DNA from: Bisporella sp. PMI_857
Lineage: Eukaryota > Ascomycota > Leotiomycetes > Helotiales > Helotiaceae
DNA length: 30,819 nucleotides
Direction of reading: 5' to 3'
Assembly (NCBI GenBank): GCA_021307315.1
Contig: JAJSPD010000186.1
Span: forward strand, 1-30,819
The notes beneath the pieces were generated by a model, which was not told the origin of the DNA, ran no database searches, and worked only from the letters and a program-made list of their open reading frames with translations. A program made the position numbers and the translations under genes. This document shows positions 1 through 9,131 of the stretch, one piece after another. Each line of letters opens with the position of its first letter. The first letter of the stretch is position 1.

Positions 1-435
1 CAAGAAGCTCTTGAAGCGTCTAGCCCCGGGTGAACGACCTGGCTGATTGGAAAATTGATTCGAACTAAAGCAATTCTCGCCCTTGTTATCAGAGACCGAG
101 ACATCCGAGAGGTAAACATAACATTTCACTGCATTCTTATACTATCGAAACATGGAATTGATAGCTTTCTGAAGCTCAACCACATCGCTTTTATCGATAC
201 AGCAAGTGTCCACCCAGAAATATCGAAGGTGATCGCGGGCAGCCTGCTCTCCACAGAAGCGAAGTTTTTTATACCCAACCTTAGATTCCCCCGAGCCTTC
301 CGCTAAGTCTTTATAAGTAACCTCTTGATCATCATCTCCCCAAGTGTGGGATAGTATTGCATAAGCTGGGATACTTTTGATAAAGTCCTTGGTCAAGCTG
401 AACTTGCCTTTAGCATCACGCTCTAATAGGCGCAT
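1..435 (-). pseudogene. HET-domain protein, broken 5' part (continues off left edge)
   Basis: HET domains trigger heterokaryon-incompatibility cell death in filamentous fungi. Reading leftwards from an ATG at 435, the product begins MRLLERDAKG, then shows the family blocks PAYAILSHTWGDDDQEVTYKDL, split here as PAYAILSHTW and GDDDQEVTYKDL, followed by FWVDTCCIDK and LQKAINSMFR. The next codon is TAG where the family has Trp (RWY). After it the frame goes on as YKNAVKCYVYLSDVS. A one-base frame change follows, then RSFTRG-stop-TLQELL, again TAG for the Trp of RGWTLQELL. Two Trp-to-TAG changes fit G-to-A (RIP-type) mutation. The MRLL start is chosen because HET proteins commonly begin this way. 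The same frame stays open upstream to 906, but that part shows nothing recognisable. Family assignment is strong; inactivity is directly visible. Confidence 0.9.
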
Positions 436-1344
436 GTTGGAGCGTCGGTATCCCTGTGGATACCATATATAAGGAGCGTTTAAGGCAAGACTGTTCAGGT
501 AAGATCCATACGATGTAGCAAGGTCACAAATGTGAAGTTGCTGGGAAGATGCTATAAAGGTTGAGCTTGTAGGCAGAATTAAAAGTTGGCGTCCGGTTGG
601 CATGAGGCTGAGCCTCACTTGAATGTGGTGCAGCAATGTAGTGATAAGATATATGGATGCATCACGAGAGCCCCAGAGGCGGATCTTCGACTGTGCCTCT
701 GGGACTTGCTTCCCCGGCGTTAATGAAATTACTACTCCTACTACTGCATCACGCAATCCCTGGACGAGGCTATGCCCCAAGGCATCACGTAAAGAGAGCG
801 ATATACCTTTTGGCTTGATGTTGAGATGAATCTCAATTCTCGTGAAAATGGCGTGGCAGAATTCATTCTTGGTCCACTGCTGGTCGGTTTTAAGAGAGCA
901 CACCAAGCCAGGTCAGCACAGAATTTCACTTTGATTCCTCACAAGTCAGTACAGAGCAACTACGATATCCGACAGGATTTATGGGTAAAAGGATGGCTGA
1001 TGATAATACGATGCGGATATAAGAATAGAAATGGAAGTTGAAAAATGATTGCTCTATGGAAATCACATCTACCTTGACCATAGGACACGCCATTTCGAAT
1101 ACTAAGCCTGGACACTAAAGAACAGACACACAAAGCAGGAGCTGCCTGACCACCTACCGGGAAGTATCCTCTTCGCTTCTGGACTGGACCATGTTCTAGC
1201 GTGTACGGATTGCAGGCTGAGCCCTGTCTGGGAATTTTTTAAAGATCCACGCCCAAGTCTTGCCCTCTTTTTTATATGCCAGCAAGCGCTGCTCATCTAG
1301 CTCTGACCATCGACTATGCTTTTCCGTGCATATATTATTATTAT
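436..1344. other. Intergenic stretch, nothing recognised
   Basis: Upstream flank of the HET gene. The HET frame is open back to 906 on the minus strand, but the residues before MRLL resemble no family I know, and several overlapping short frames are open on both strands. No RNA gene, promoter consensus or repeat was identified. It ends in a TATTATTATTATTA tract just before the first 30-bp repeat unit. Confidence 0.5.
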
Positions 1345-1350
1345 TACGGC

Positions 1351-1418
1351 AAATATCTCAAATACCATCATTTTTTTGCCAAATATCTCATATACCATAC
1401 TTTTTTTGCCGAATATCT
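1351..1418 (+). repeat. Left 30-bp-period array of the MULE-type element
   Basis: Three units start exactly 30 bp apart (1351, 1381, 1411). Each carries (A/G)AATATCTCA(A/T)ATACCA and is separated by a T-run plus TTGCC. The third unit is cut after AATATCT by the foldback element and resumes at 2242 with CATATACCAC. Confidence 0.85.
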
Positions 1419-1539
1419 ATGGCATGACATAACGACCAACGTGCAACAACGCAAAATAGGGTAATAAAATATGATAATTGATCAAATTGCAAATCGCAAA
1501 TCGAAATCGTTCAATTAATAACTTAGTGCTTTTGACTTT

Positions 1540-1755
1540 CCTGGCCTTCGACGTTCTTGGCGCCCTCGACTTTCTTGGCTCTCGACTTTCCTGGCGCTTT
1601 CGACTTTTCTGGCTCTCGACATTCCTGACGCTCTCGACGTTCCTGGCTCTCGACGTTCCTGGCTCTCGATGTTTCTAGCTCTCGACGTTCCTGGCGCTTT
1701 CGACTTTCTTGGCTCTCGACATTGCTGGCGCTTTCGATTTTTCTGGCGCTGTCGA
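1540..1755 (+). repeat. Minisatellite, left arm of the foldback element
   Basis: About a dozen units of 16 or 19 bp, each containing TCGAC followed by (A/T/G)TT(C/T)(C/T)TGGC. Sequence varies among units. Because units are a mix of 16 and 19 bp, the frame shifts along the array, and the repetitive open frames here (1478-1678, and 1515-1781 on the minus strand) are by-products. Confidence 0.85.
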
Positions 1756-1929
1756 TTTTTTAAAGCTAGTTTTGTTTGCATTTAAAAAAACAAAAAAAGT
1801 GAAAAAATTTGCTACGCAAGGGACTGTCTTGGCATATTTGCTTTTTTTTTTAAAAGTATTTACAAGTATTTGTGTTTGTATTTTTCTTTCATTTTTACAA
1901 TAAAAAACGAATACAGCTTTATTTTAAAA

Positions 1930-2115
1930 GTCGACGGCGCCAGGAACGTCGAGAGCCAGGAATGTCGAGAGCCAGGAACGTCGAAGGCCAGGAAAGTCGA
2001 GAGCGTTAGGAATGTCGAGAGCCAAGAAAGTCGAGGGCGCCAAGAAAGTCGAGGGCGCCAAGAAAGTCGAGGGCGCCAAGAAAGTCGAGGGCGCCAAGAA
2101 AGTCGAGGGCTAGGA
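1930..2115 (-). repeat. Minisatellite, right arm of the foldback element
   Basis: Inverted counterpart of the left array. Near 2030-2110 the units become nearly identical (GGGCGCCAAGAAAGTCGA, repeated four to five times), which points to recent local expansion. The left arm lacks this homogenised block, so the two arms are evolving separately. Confidence 0.85.
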
Positions 2116-2269
2116 GAGTCAAAAGCACTAAGTTATTAATTGAATGATTTCGATTTGCGATTTGCAATTTGATCAATTATCATATTTTATTACCCTATTT
2201 TGCGTTGTTGCACGTTGGTCGTTATGTCATGCCATATATCTCATATACCACTTCTATGGTATTTCAGAT

Positions 2270-2323
2270 GGGTACGATTAAAACGCAGACCGCTAGTCAT
2301 GCGCCAAGACTTGGCATAGAGCA
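2270..2323 (+). repeat. Perfect 54-bp inverted repeat, left copy
   Basis: Begins GGGTACGATTAAAACGCAGA and ends GGCATAGAGCA. It is identical over all 54 bases to the reverse complement of 4544-4597. This perfection contrasts with the heavily mutated transposase between the two copies. Confidence 0.95.
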
Positions 2324-2413
2324 CTAAATAATTAAGCGAGCCAATCAATTAGGAAATCGGCTAAATATTAGGCCGACCCCCAACCATAAAAAAGGATTCA
2401 AAATCTCTTTTTT

Positions 2414-4484
2414 TTGACTATTTACCTTATGATTTTTTTGACTTCTATGGACCCCTATTCGCTGTTACCACGTGATCCCGCGACAATATGTCACATGCGA
2501 GCGCGCTTTTTCAATATGACCTTACTTTTTCGGGTTACTAGAGCCGAGTATAATCTTTATTGGCCAATTATAAACAATGTTTATATTTTCAACAAAACGC
2601 GCTGCGCTTCTAACGCGTCAGGTGATTTTACGCGCTATATAGTGGATTGCAGATTTAAGCGAGCTTATAAGAGCACGCTAAGCTCTCGCTTCAGCTTACG
2701 CGCAACAATAAAAAAAATCAAAATACAATGTAACGTTAAGTTGCGGCTAGTTATCCAATCAGAATACGTAGAATTTACTTCGGTTGACAGCAATTTTTTT
2801 ATTTATACACATTCATTGAATAAAAGTGACGCCTATAAGCGCAATAGTGCTATTTTGGCCTACTTGCAAGCCGATATTACAAAAAGCTACGCACTTGCCG
2901 CTGTAATTAGCTTTATTCGTAATTACGGCCAATCAGAAGTAATAAATCGCTTAATTGCTGCTAGTAGAACTTACTTTACACGCTAAGATGCTATTAATAG
3001 TGGAGCTTGCTGGCGCTCAGCTAATCCCAACGCGCTATTTGCATTACTTAACGCTAAGGATCACGTTAAAGTTCAATGCCAAAAAGCGTTTGAAAAGCCT
3101 AATTCGCTTAACTGGTTTAGCGACTTTATTCAAGTAATATTATTAGACGGTAACTTTGGCTAGAGAATAGTTTTTGCGGACCCGGCTCGCTTAAAACGCT
3201 TAAAACGCTTTAGTTACCTGACACTTATAGATTCAACTTACAAAACTAACTAATTAGAATAAAAGCTTTTTACGCTAATGGTTCGTGACTAATACGCTTG
3301 CTAGCATTCAGTAGCGCACGCGCTATTTTCAAATAAGTTTGGCGAGCTAATTGCTGAATTCTTATTAGTTGTAAAGCGCTAAAGCACGTGGAATTTTCGA
3401 TATGTGCTTACAGATGACTTTACAGCCGAAATCAAAGCGTTTCGTTTAGCATTCTTTGGTTTATCAGCAGGCGAAACTGAGGCATATACTTACTTTTAAT
3501 CTTTTTTAGCTCGCTTAGCTAATTTAAGCTTTTTAGGTGACTTACTTGCTTTACCGAGTTTACCGCTAGCGCACAATTAAACGAAAGTTAAGCTTAAAAC
3601 AAAATAGTCGTGCACGTGCTGAGCTTATGGCTGCCTTTTGCAATCGCCGAACAAAAGCAGGAGCTATTAAATCAACAAATAACGCAATCCGATTAGCTAA
3701 AAGCTTCGAGTTGGCTAATTATATCAAAAACTATTAGCTAGCGGATATTGAAAAGTAGGCTAATTACGCACGCGACTATTTAGCTTTGTTTTTGCAAGTA
3801 ACAACAACTAATCCAATAGAAGCGTTTTATCGCTCGCTTAAATCTTTTAGCAAGTTTACTAAGCTGGTAATTCGCCCAAAATACTTTATAGCGAGGATTA
3901 TCTCGCTTATTAGCCAATGCGCTTCTTAGTATAACGTACGTGCTCAAAAAGCAGCATACAATTAGTTAACAAAAAAGCTTAGCGCTACACTAGAGTTCTT
4001 TTGGCTTAGTTTATTTCTATATTAAATCCAGCTTTTTTTATTGGATGAAATTAAAGCTGCAGAAGCCAACGCCGAATCGAGCGACTTTAATTCGCTAGAT
4101 TTGACTGGCGTATACTTTTGTCGATTCGCTAAGCGTTATTTGCTTCCGTGCCGACATATAATCTTAGCTTATTATTGGCTCGGATTAATTAAAAAGCCGG
4201 CTTGGCAAAATTACGCGGATTAATTTGACGAATCAAAGTTCGAGATTTATTGGACAAGAACGCTAATTAACGTAAGCGAGCCCGAAAATGCGAGTTTATC
4301 ACGAAATCTACAGGCTAAACTTAATACTAGCGAAGCTTTAGATTAAGTAAGGACCCGCTTTTTTAAGCTAAGCGAAGTTGCTAGCCAATTGAATGAAAAA
4401 GAAAAAGATCGGCTATTTGCAGTCTGGGAAAAAGAAATGCTCCACTTTTCTGAGAATTTTATTGGTCGGTCATTGGATAAGTGA
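2414..4484 (+). pseudogene. MULE-like transposase, multiply broken
   Basis: One frame is followed from 2414 past several in-frame stops. It includes FSYLTLIDSTYKTN, matching the MULE first catalytic block (IDxTYKTN), then YVLTDDFTAEIKAF, matching the second-Asp block (TDxxxA..A), then AFFGLSAGETEAYTYF. In another frame a C-terminal part contains VYFCRFAKRYLLPCRHIIL, a SWIM-type zinc finger in which the second Cys of the first C-x-C pair is Phe. The frame then runs on to a TGA at 4482-4484. Many stops are TAA or TAG where Gln or Trp would be expected, as RIP would give. The true start is unclear. It would act in the nucleus by cutting the element at its terminal repeats; this copy cannot. Confidence 0.8.
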
Positions 4485-4543
4485 GTGGCCAAGTCTCGTG
4501 ACCCAATCCTTTTTTAGTTTATTGGCTCGCTTAAATTTAAAGT

Positions 4544-4597
4544 TGCTCTATGCCAAGTCTTGGCGCATGACTAGCGGTCTGCGTTTTAATCGTACCC
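4544..4597 (-). repeat. Perfect 54-bp inverted repeat, right copy
   Basis: Exact reverse complement of 2270-2323. It lies just inside the right-hand 30-bp units at about 4601 and 4631. Confidence 0.95.
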
Positions 4598-4655
4598 TTT
4601 CAGATATACGGCAACAAATACATGGTATATGAGATATTTGGCAACACGCACTGTA
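4598..4655 (-). repeat. Right 30-bp-period array of the MULE-type element
   Basis: CAGATATACGGCAAC starts at 4601 and GAGATATTTGGCAAC at 4631, exactly 30 bp apart. ATGGTATATGAGATATTTGG is the inverted form of the left-end core. It is followed by ACGCACTGTAAAG, a possible outer end. Confidence 0.8.
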
Positions 4656-4727
4656 AAGCCTGTAATACAGGCGTTATAAGCCTAAATCAATATTATTCTG
4701 TTTAACTTTCTATTTTTCAGTTTCCAT

Positions 4728-5841
4728 TCAATATTCTTTTCCAGACCTTGTAGCGTATTGTAAAGGTAATACAATATCGACCAGATCCTGATTCACAAAT
4801 ATTTCGCTATTGACCTCTGAAAGCTCGCTGTCGCTATCCAGTTGATCAACTTCCTCTATTTGTATGCCCAATTCTCGATCAAGGCGCTCTTTCTCTTCTT
4901 CATCCTTATTCTCTCTATCCTCTTCTTCATCCTTTCTTTCATTCTCTCCTTCATCCTCAGATTGTAGCCATTTCCAGGCTCGTTGTCGACGTCTACTAGC
5001 AACAGGCCGGTTCGTACAACGACGACGATTATGACCCTAATCAAGGCAATTGCCACAGCGCGTTTGCCTTCTATTCCAAGTGCTTTTGCGTATTCGTTTA
5101 GATCGAGGTCGACCGATTGACTTTCGTACTATAGAAGGTTGAATTGAATTATCGCGGGGTAGGTCTATTATCGATACTGGTAATAATAAACGTCGATAAG
5201 TTTTGCGATATTCTTCAGCTGTAAACTAATCGACAAAATAGTCAATTGGATTAATACGAAGAATCCTTGCAGCTGTAATTGCGTGAGAACAGAGCGATTG
5301 AAACTGATAAAAATCTGTACAGTCGCAAAGCTTTTTGTCGAAATCAACTACTTACTTACGGCTTGTTTCTGGATCCTCAACTTGTGCAATACTATTGCTC
5401 GAAAGATAAACGCGATATCGATGAGAAGCTTTTAAATAAGCTTTAAATTTGGCTATAGGTACGTCGGCGAGGCTTTCAGCTTTGCTTTTTTCTGTTTGTC
5501 TTTTATACTACGTTTCTAGAGTCGAAAAATAAATTCCATCTAACAATCGAAAAGGAGGCATTTGGCGATATTTGTTCTAAGCTGAATTTAAAGACTCAAC
5601 AATATTCGAAGTGTTGTGGCTAAATTGGGGGTATTGCGAGTAAGCTTTAGTCCAAAGCTTGTTGTCGATATTAGAAAGGTAATTGAACGCGTCGATACTC
5701 AACTCTTTTATTTTTATTATTTCAGCTTGAAACAACTGAAGTGTTTTTGCTTTATTTGCTCTCTAGAACAATGGCTTTATTCTATTACCAAATCCTTGCT
5801 GTAAGTTATCCGCAATATGCTGACAGCAATGAAAATGAATA
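4728..5841 (-). pseudogene. MULE transposase copy 2, C-terminal two-thirds, decayed
   Basis: This is a diverged relative of the MULE transposase at 26887-28485. Reading down the minus strand it begins in HCCQHIADNLQQ, continues through NIDNKLW, SNIVESLNS and ADVPIAKF, then the SWIM zinc finger CDCTDF...LCSHAI, a basic GRPRSKRIRK stretch, a zinc knuckle (CGNCLD-stop-GHNRRRC), and an acidic tail ending SGKEY with TGA at 4728-4730. Stops stand at positions that are Trp in the sister copy (after SLNS, before the KR-rich stretch, in the GRKW block, in the knuckle). The N-terminal third and the first catalytic Asp block are missing; homology ends exactly at the TA that borders the MITE-like element at 5842. 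Confidence 0.85.
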
Positions 5842-6392
5842 CCGTATAATCTGGTGTGTAGGACCATGGTCTTATAGCCCGTTCCACGTTGTGAGGATAT
5901 GATTGGACCTGGTCTTGTACGTAAGCCTGGTCTAATAAAACTAAGTGAAGCACTCACTTACTTTTTTTTTAATACTATTCATACTTTCCTATATTGTAAT
6001 CCGCCTGAATCTATAGATCTACGCATTTAAAATGCCTTCGATTGTCACGGTTATTACGTGACCAGCTCGCGTGTGTTCTTTAATTGGGACTAGTAGTGCT
6101 TGGCCTGAAAGCCAGACTTAGTTCAAGAGTTTTTTCCAGAGCTCCACCTTTTCTCCTTAGTTTAGTATTTTCGTATTGAAGCACTTACAACTCGCCTTTC
6201 CAGGCATATAAGACCGTGTTCGTGACATATTACCATTATTCTATACTTAAAGTGCTGCTGAGGTAATGTAATTAAACTAGTAGACCATGGTCTTATATGA
6301 AAGTCGCCACCACGAAGGATAGATCAGGAGGTGGTCTTATAATGTAGTATGGTCTTGTACTAGGACCTGGTCTTGTACACCAGATTATACGG
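5842..6392. mobile_element. 551-bp MITE-like element with TA duplication
   Basis: Both ends begin CCGTATAATCTGGTGT when read inwards and are flanked by TA (5840-5841 and 6393-6394), as in the Tc1/mariner/pogo superfamily. Subterminal repeats of the form GGACC(A)TGGTCTT(A/G)TA occur two or more times at each end (near 5861, 5909, 6286, 6349 and 6366). No transposase was found inside, so it is non-autonomous. Its left flank is MULE copy 2 and its right flank is a pogo transposase, neither of which continues on the other side. Confidence 0.75.
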
Positions 6393-6393
6393 T

Positions 6394-6867
6394 ATCTTCT
6401 TCTTGAATCCCATATTTGCTAATTGTGTTTCGTACGAGCCGAGACCACGCGTTATACGCGACCGGATCTTCGCATTGAACTCGCCGATAGTCAATTTTTC
6501 GATTAAAACGCGTTCGAAGCTTTGGTTGTCGTCGTACGAAGTTCGAAGTCCAGTTCTTGCCAACGCGTCCCGCGTTTCGTTCCGCAAGCAATCGATTTGC
6601 CATATCTTCAACAGCACTTATTCGAGGAGGAAACGATCGCGAATCTAAGTCAAGAATATGTTGTACAATAACATTTTCTTCTGACTCAGTCATTTTCCGT
6701 GAATTGATCGTTGTATTTTGTCGTGATGGTTTTCCGTGTAGTCGACGAGATAAAGTCGTACGAGGCACATTATATATTTGCGCAACGCGACTTATTTTTA
6801 AATGAGGATTCGTACGAAGCGTATTTACTGCGAGAATAAGATCAGATTCTTTCCAAGTACGAGCCAT
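6394..6867 (-). pseudogene. Pogo/Fot1-like transposase, N-terminal DNA-binding half
   Basis: About 158 residues from ATG at 6867. The N-terminus (MARTWKESDLILAV... VAQIYNVPRTTLSRRLHG) is a Psq-type helix-turn-helix. Next comes a CENP-B-type HTH ending VGKNWTSNFVRRQP, followed by KIDYRRVQCEDP and SKYGIQEEDT. In the family the next residues are normally YNFDETGF, opening the DDE catalytic domain. Here the frame reaches TAA inside the adjacent MITE-like end and the whole catalytic half is absent. The remaining half is open with no internal stop, unlike the older elements around it, so the break is probably fairly recent. It could at most encode a DNA-binding fragment. Confidence 0.85.
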
Positions 6868-6984
6868 TTTGTTGTAAAGAATTATTGTGGTTTAAAGTAG
6901 TTTTGTACAATGCCAAGAAAAAAGTGTGCATGAGCTTGTTTTGCCCACTCGCTTGTGAACTACGTTAAAGTTCTATTAAATTTT

Positions 6985-8412
6985 CTACCCTAAGTTTTCT
7001 ATCCATGCAGGCTTTAAGGTACCTTGAGAATTATACTTAAAACGAAAGTATAAGAATGCTAAAGAGAAATTTGAAAATGAAAAGATAATTGAATTAAAAT
7101 GCCTATCAATCGACTGTAGAGAATTGAACTTGTTGCCAACGATTGATATAACTTTATGAACCACCAATTTGACGCCAAAACACAACACCAACGCTCCCCC
7201 TCCTTCTCCAAACGTAAGTAATATATGCGGTATAACAAAATTTGCAAAATCAATAGCCTTCCCCCAAAAGACTACCATTACTGTAATTGTAAATACAATA
7301 AGTGTGACCGAGTATTGGTCAATTAACGCTTTATTTTTTAAATAGTAATCCTTCATCTTCGCCAATCGTGATATTGCACCCTCCGGCAATAAATTGCTAC
7401 GCACTAATAATATATAAACAAACCATACAATAGAAAGACCTAATAAACGCAGAAACAAAAGGAAACAGGCAAAGGAGAGGCAAAAAGCTGGTAAAGCGAT
7501 CAAGCACCCCACTCCAGAGCGAGCCCAGATAAGAATAAAAAGAGGTTTGAATGTCAGAGAACCAGGGAATGGAAAGAAATCATCTCTGTGTGTAAGCTGG
7601 CGAAGTGCCCAACAGCACGCGCTGAAATGGACTATCCAGCATCCGGCGGTCAAGTTCTGTAAGAAATGATGCCAGAGCACCTCATCATTCACATCAAAAA
7701 GGGTTTCCTCAAAGGCTCCATCCCGCATTATTTCTGATGAGAATTGCGCCAATCCACTCCCCCCGCGGTCCGGAACCAGTAATCCAACCAAGGCAACGAC
7801 AAGGTGCGAACCTAAATACATCCCCGCCCACACTTGGGTCCACGGCAAACCGGTCATGCCGAATATTTTGACTCCCTGGAGCAGGGAAGTAATAAAGAGA
7901 ATTAAAAACGTCTTTGGGTGTTTCTCCGCTGGCGTTTTTTCAATCGTCCACTCATCGTTATCGCTATGGCCACCAGATTGCTCTCTGGCTCGCCGCTGAT
8001 GGATTCTCCACGCCGCCTCACGCACGCCTACTCCTCGAAACCAATGAAATCCAAACGCAACAAGAATTTCTAGCGCATCCGCCATACAGACAAACGGTGA
8101 GCTGCGCGCTGGAAACAGCAGACTGGAGCGCGGGAAGGTTTTATCAATGGTAGACGGCTGTGTCATGGCATTCAGAGCGAGTGCGACGAGGCCGAAAAAT
8201 GCGCTTTGCCAGGACACGAGATTTGCTTTCTCTTCCGCTTTGGGTGGTATAAGAGGAGGCGTTGAGGGAGGCGTGTAAGTGAGGCTGTAGTCTTGGGCAG
8301 TGGGAGTGGTTTTGATACCTGGAGCCTTGTTACTAGCAATTGCGAATACGACTGTTGCTAGGACGAGTGGCATTATCAAAACGGTTTTGTGGGCCATAGT
8401 GGCGTTTCTCAT
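6985..8412 (-). CDS. Multi-pass membrane protein, function unknown
   Basis: Single open frame of 475 codons with no stops, the only intact gene in the window. The first 30 residues (VLIMPLVLATVVFAIAS at 11-27) look like a signal anchor. A Pro/Thr-rich segment follows (36-58), then hydrophobic stretches near 65-83, 107-125, 168-186, 194-213, 250-270, 290-337 (two spans) and 367-420 (two spans), giving roughly nine to ten membrane spans. An acidic hydrophilic loop (about 214-245) separates the middle spans. A second ATG lies at codon 6 (MAHKT); the first is chosen only for length. I do not recognise the family. Base composition is normal and it lacks RIP-like stops, so it is under constraint or a recent arrival. 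Transport or a membrane-enzyme role are both possible and neither is supported. Confidence 0.8.
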   Translation of the reverse strand: MRNATMAHKTVLIMPLVLATVVFAIASNKAPGIKTTPTAQDYSLTYTPPSTPPLIPPKAEEKANLVSWQSAFFGLVALALNAMTQPSTIDKTFPRSSLLFPARSSPFVCMADALEILVAFGFHWFRGVGVREAAWRIHQRRAREQSGGHSDNDEWTIEKTPAEKHPKTFLILFITSLLQGVKIFGMTGLPWTQVWAGMYLGSHLVVALVGLLVPDRGGSGLAQFSSEIMRDGAFEETLFDVNDEVLWHHFLQNLTAGCWIVHFSACCWALRQLTHRDDFFPFPGSLTFKPLFILIWARSGVGCLIALPAFCLSFACFLLFLRLLGLSIVWFVYILLVRSNLLPEGAISRLAKMKDYYLKNKALIDQYSVTLIVFTITVMVVFWGKAIDFANFVIPHILLTFGEGGGALVLCFGVKLVVHKVISIVGNKFNSLQSIDRHFNSIIFSFSNFSLAFLYFRFKYNSQGTLKPAWIENLG

Positions 8413-8641
8413 AGCTCAGAGTGAGTAGTGGGAAGATGTAAGCTACTTCTAGAAATTTGAAATCAAGAATTGGAGTACTCCAGGTATAAAGCCAAGCTGC
8501 TCTAGCGTAACGTAAGCTTCTAGATTAGCGCACGTGCGTGAAATATGGGTCATTGTGCCATGTACGAAGCATTTCCTTCTCCATTCAACGGCAGCCTTTT
8601 ACTTCGACACAACCAGAAAAAGTCCCTTCTAAGCAGGCCGA

Positions 8642-9131
8642 TGTAAACCTACAATTAAGCAGTCAATATATTTTTCGCTCGTTGCTGCCAGTATTGTCTG
8701 CTCAATTATCGTCGCATCTCAATATCCCACCGCTGAACTCGAAGCCTTGTCACTACCAGTCAAGATCACCAGTACCCCATCTTCGGTATTCTCCAAGTTG
8801 ACGGCGCTCATACCGCAGTTATCATCTAAATATGACCTCTTTTAGAAAGTTTGCGGCCCTTTCCTGACATTTGAACAGGATTATAGTCGCTTCTACTTCC
8901 GCGTAGAGATTCAGGTTGGCACACCTCCACGAACATTTCGAGCTATGCTTGACATCGGCTGGAGTGATCTCCTTTTACCTTCAACAAAGTGCACATAGGG
9001 TTAATATCTCCTCCACCCACGCTACGACGCATCGAAGTCTAAGTCGTACACACCGGTTGGGTATCCAGCTGCTATGCATTTTGCTGGGTTCAATACAGAA
9101 GGCAATGCATTAGCAGACACAATCTATACTA
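8642..9131 (+). pseudogene. Secreted pepsin-type aspartyl protease, N-terminal part
   Basis: One frame carries a hydrophobic leader (SIYFSLVAASIVCSIIVAS) and a propeptide-like region. It then has YSRFYFRVEIQVGTPP and RTFRAMLDIGWSDLLLPS, the A1-family flap and first catalytic block. The active-site DTGS is DIGW here, and stops occur after KYDLF and after KCT. Reading continues through RYDASKSKSYTPVGY and GNALADTIYT and is cut at 9131 by a Tc1-like element. No start ATG precedes the leader in frame (TGT stands near where it should be). No convincing continuation was seen after 10412. Family assignment is good; the protease was dead by several independent changes. Confidence 0.8.

Larger units (their letters stand above)
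1419..2235. mobile_element. 817-bp foldback element with minisatellite arms
   Basis: The two ends are long inverted repeats beginning ATGGCATGACATAACGACC. The first 90 bp are identical and similarity continues to about 122 bp with few mismatches. Each arm then enters a minisatellite of 16-19-bp units related to CTCGACGTTCCTGGCT, in opposite orientation on the two sides (about 1540-1755 and 1930-2115). The loop between (about 1756-1929) is A/T-rich and has no recognisable gene. A perfect 6-bp target duplication, ATATCT, flanks it at 1413-1418 and 2236-2241. Removing the element and one copy restores the third 30-bp unit of the host transposon. No transposase is present, so it must be non-autonomous. 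Confidence 0.85.
1345..4655 (+). mobile_element. Degenerate MULE-type DNA transposon with 30-bp-period ends
   Basis: Both ends carry units of a repeat with an exact 30-bp period: left units begin at 1351, 1381 and 1411 (the third interrupted by a foldback insertion), and right units at about 4601 and 4631 in inverted orientation. Inside these lies a perfect 54-bp inverted repeat, 2270-2323 against 4544-4597. The interior holds a decayed MULE-like transposase (2414-4484). The outer limits are approximate, because no target-site duplication could be fixed. The right end reads GGCAACACGCACTGTAAAG and the left TTACGGCAAATATCTC. Confidence 0.75.

Noticed and set aside
436..906. N-terminal extension of the HET frame to a 254-residue protein
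   Set aside because: The extension matches nothing, and HET proteins commonly start at MRLL; open by chance or a 5' region.
1351..1418. 30-bp spaced repeats as a CRISPR-like array
   Set aside because: The units abut with no unique spacers, occur in inverted pairs at transposon ends, and the DNA is clearly fungal.
1478..2139. Open frames of 66-89 codons with Glu/Ser/Arg repeats on both strands
   Set aside because: They are translations of the foldback minisatellite; mirror-image arms give similar frames by symmetry and there is no start context or domain.
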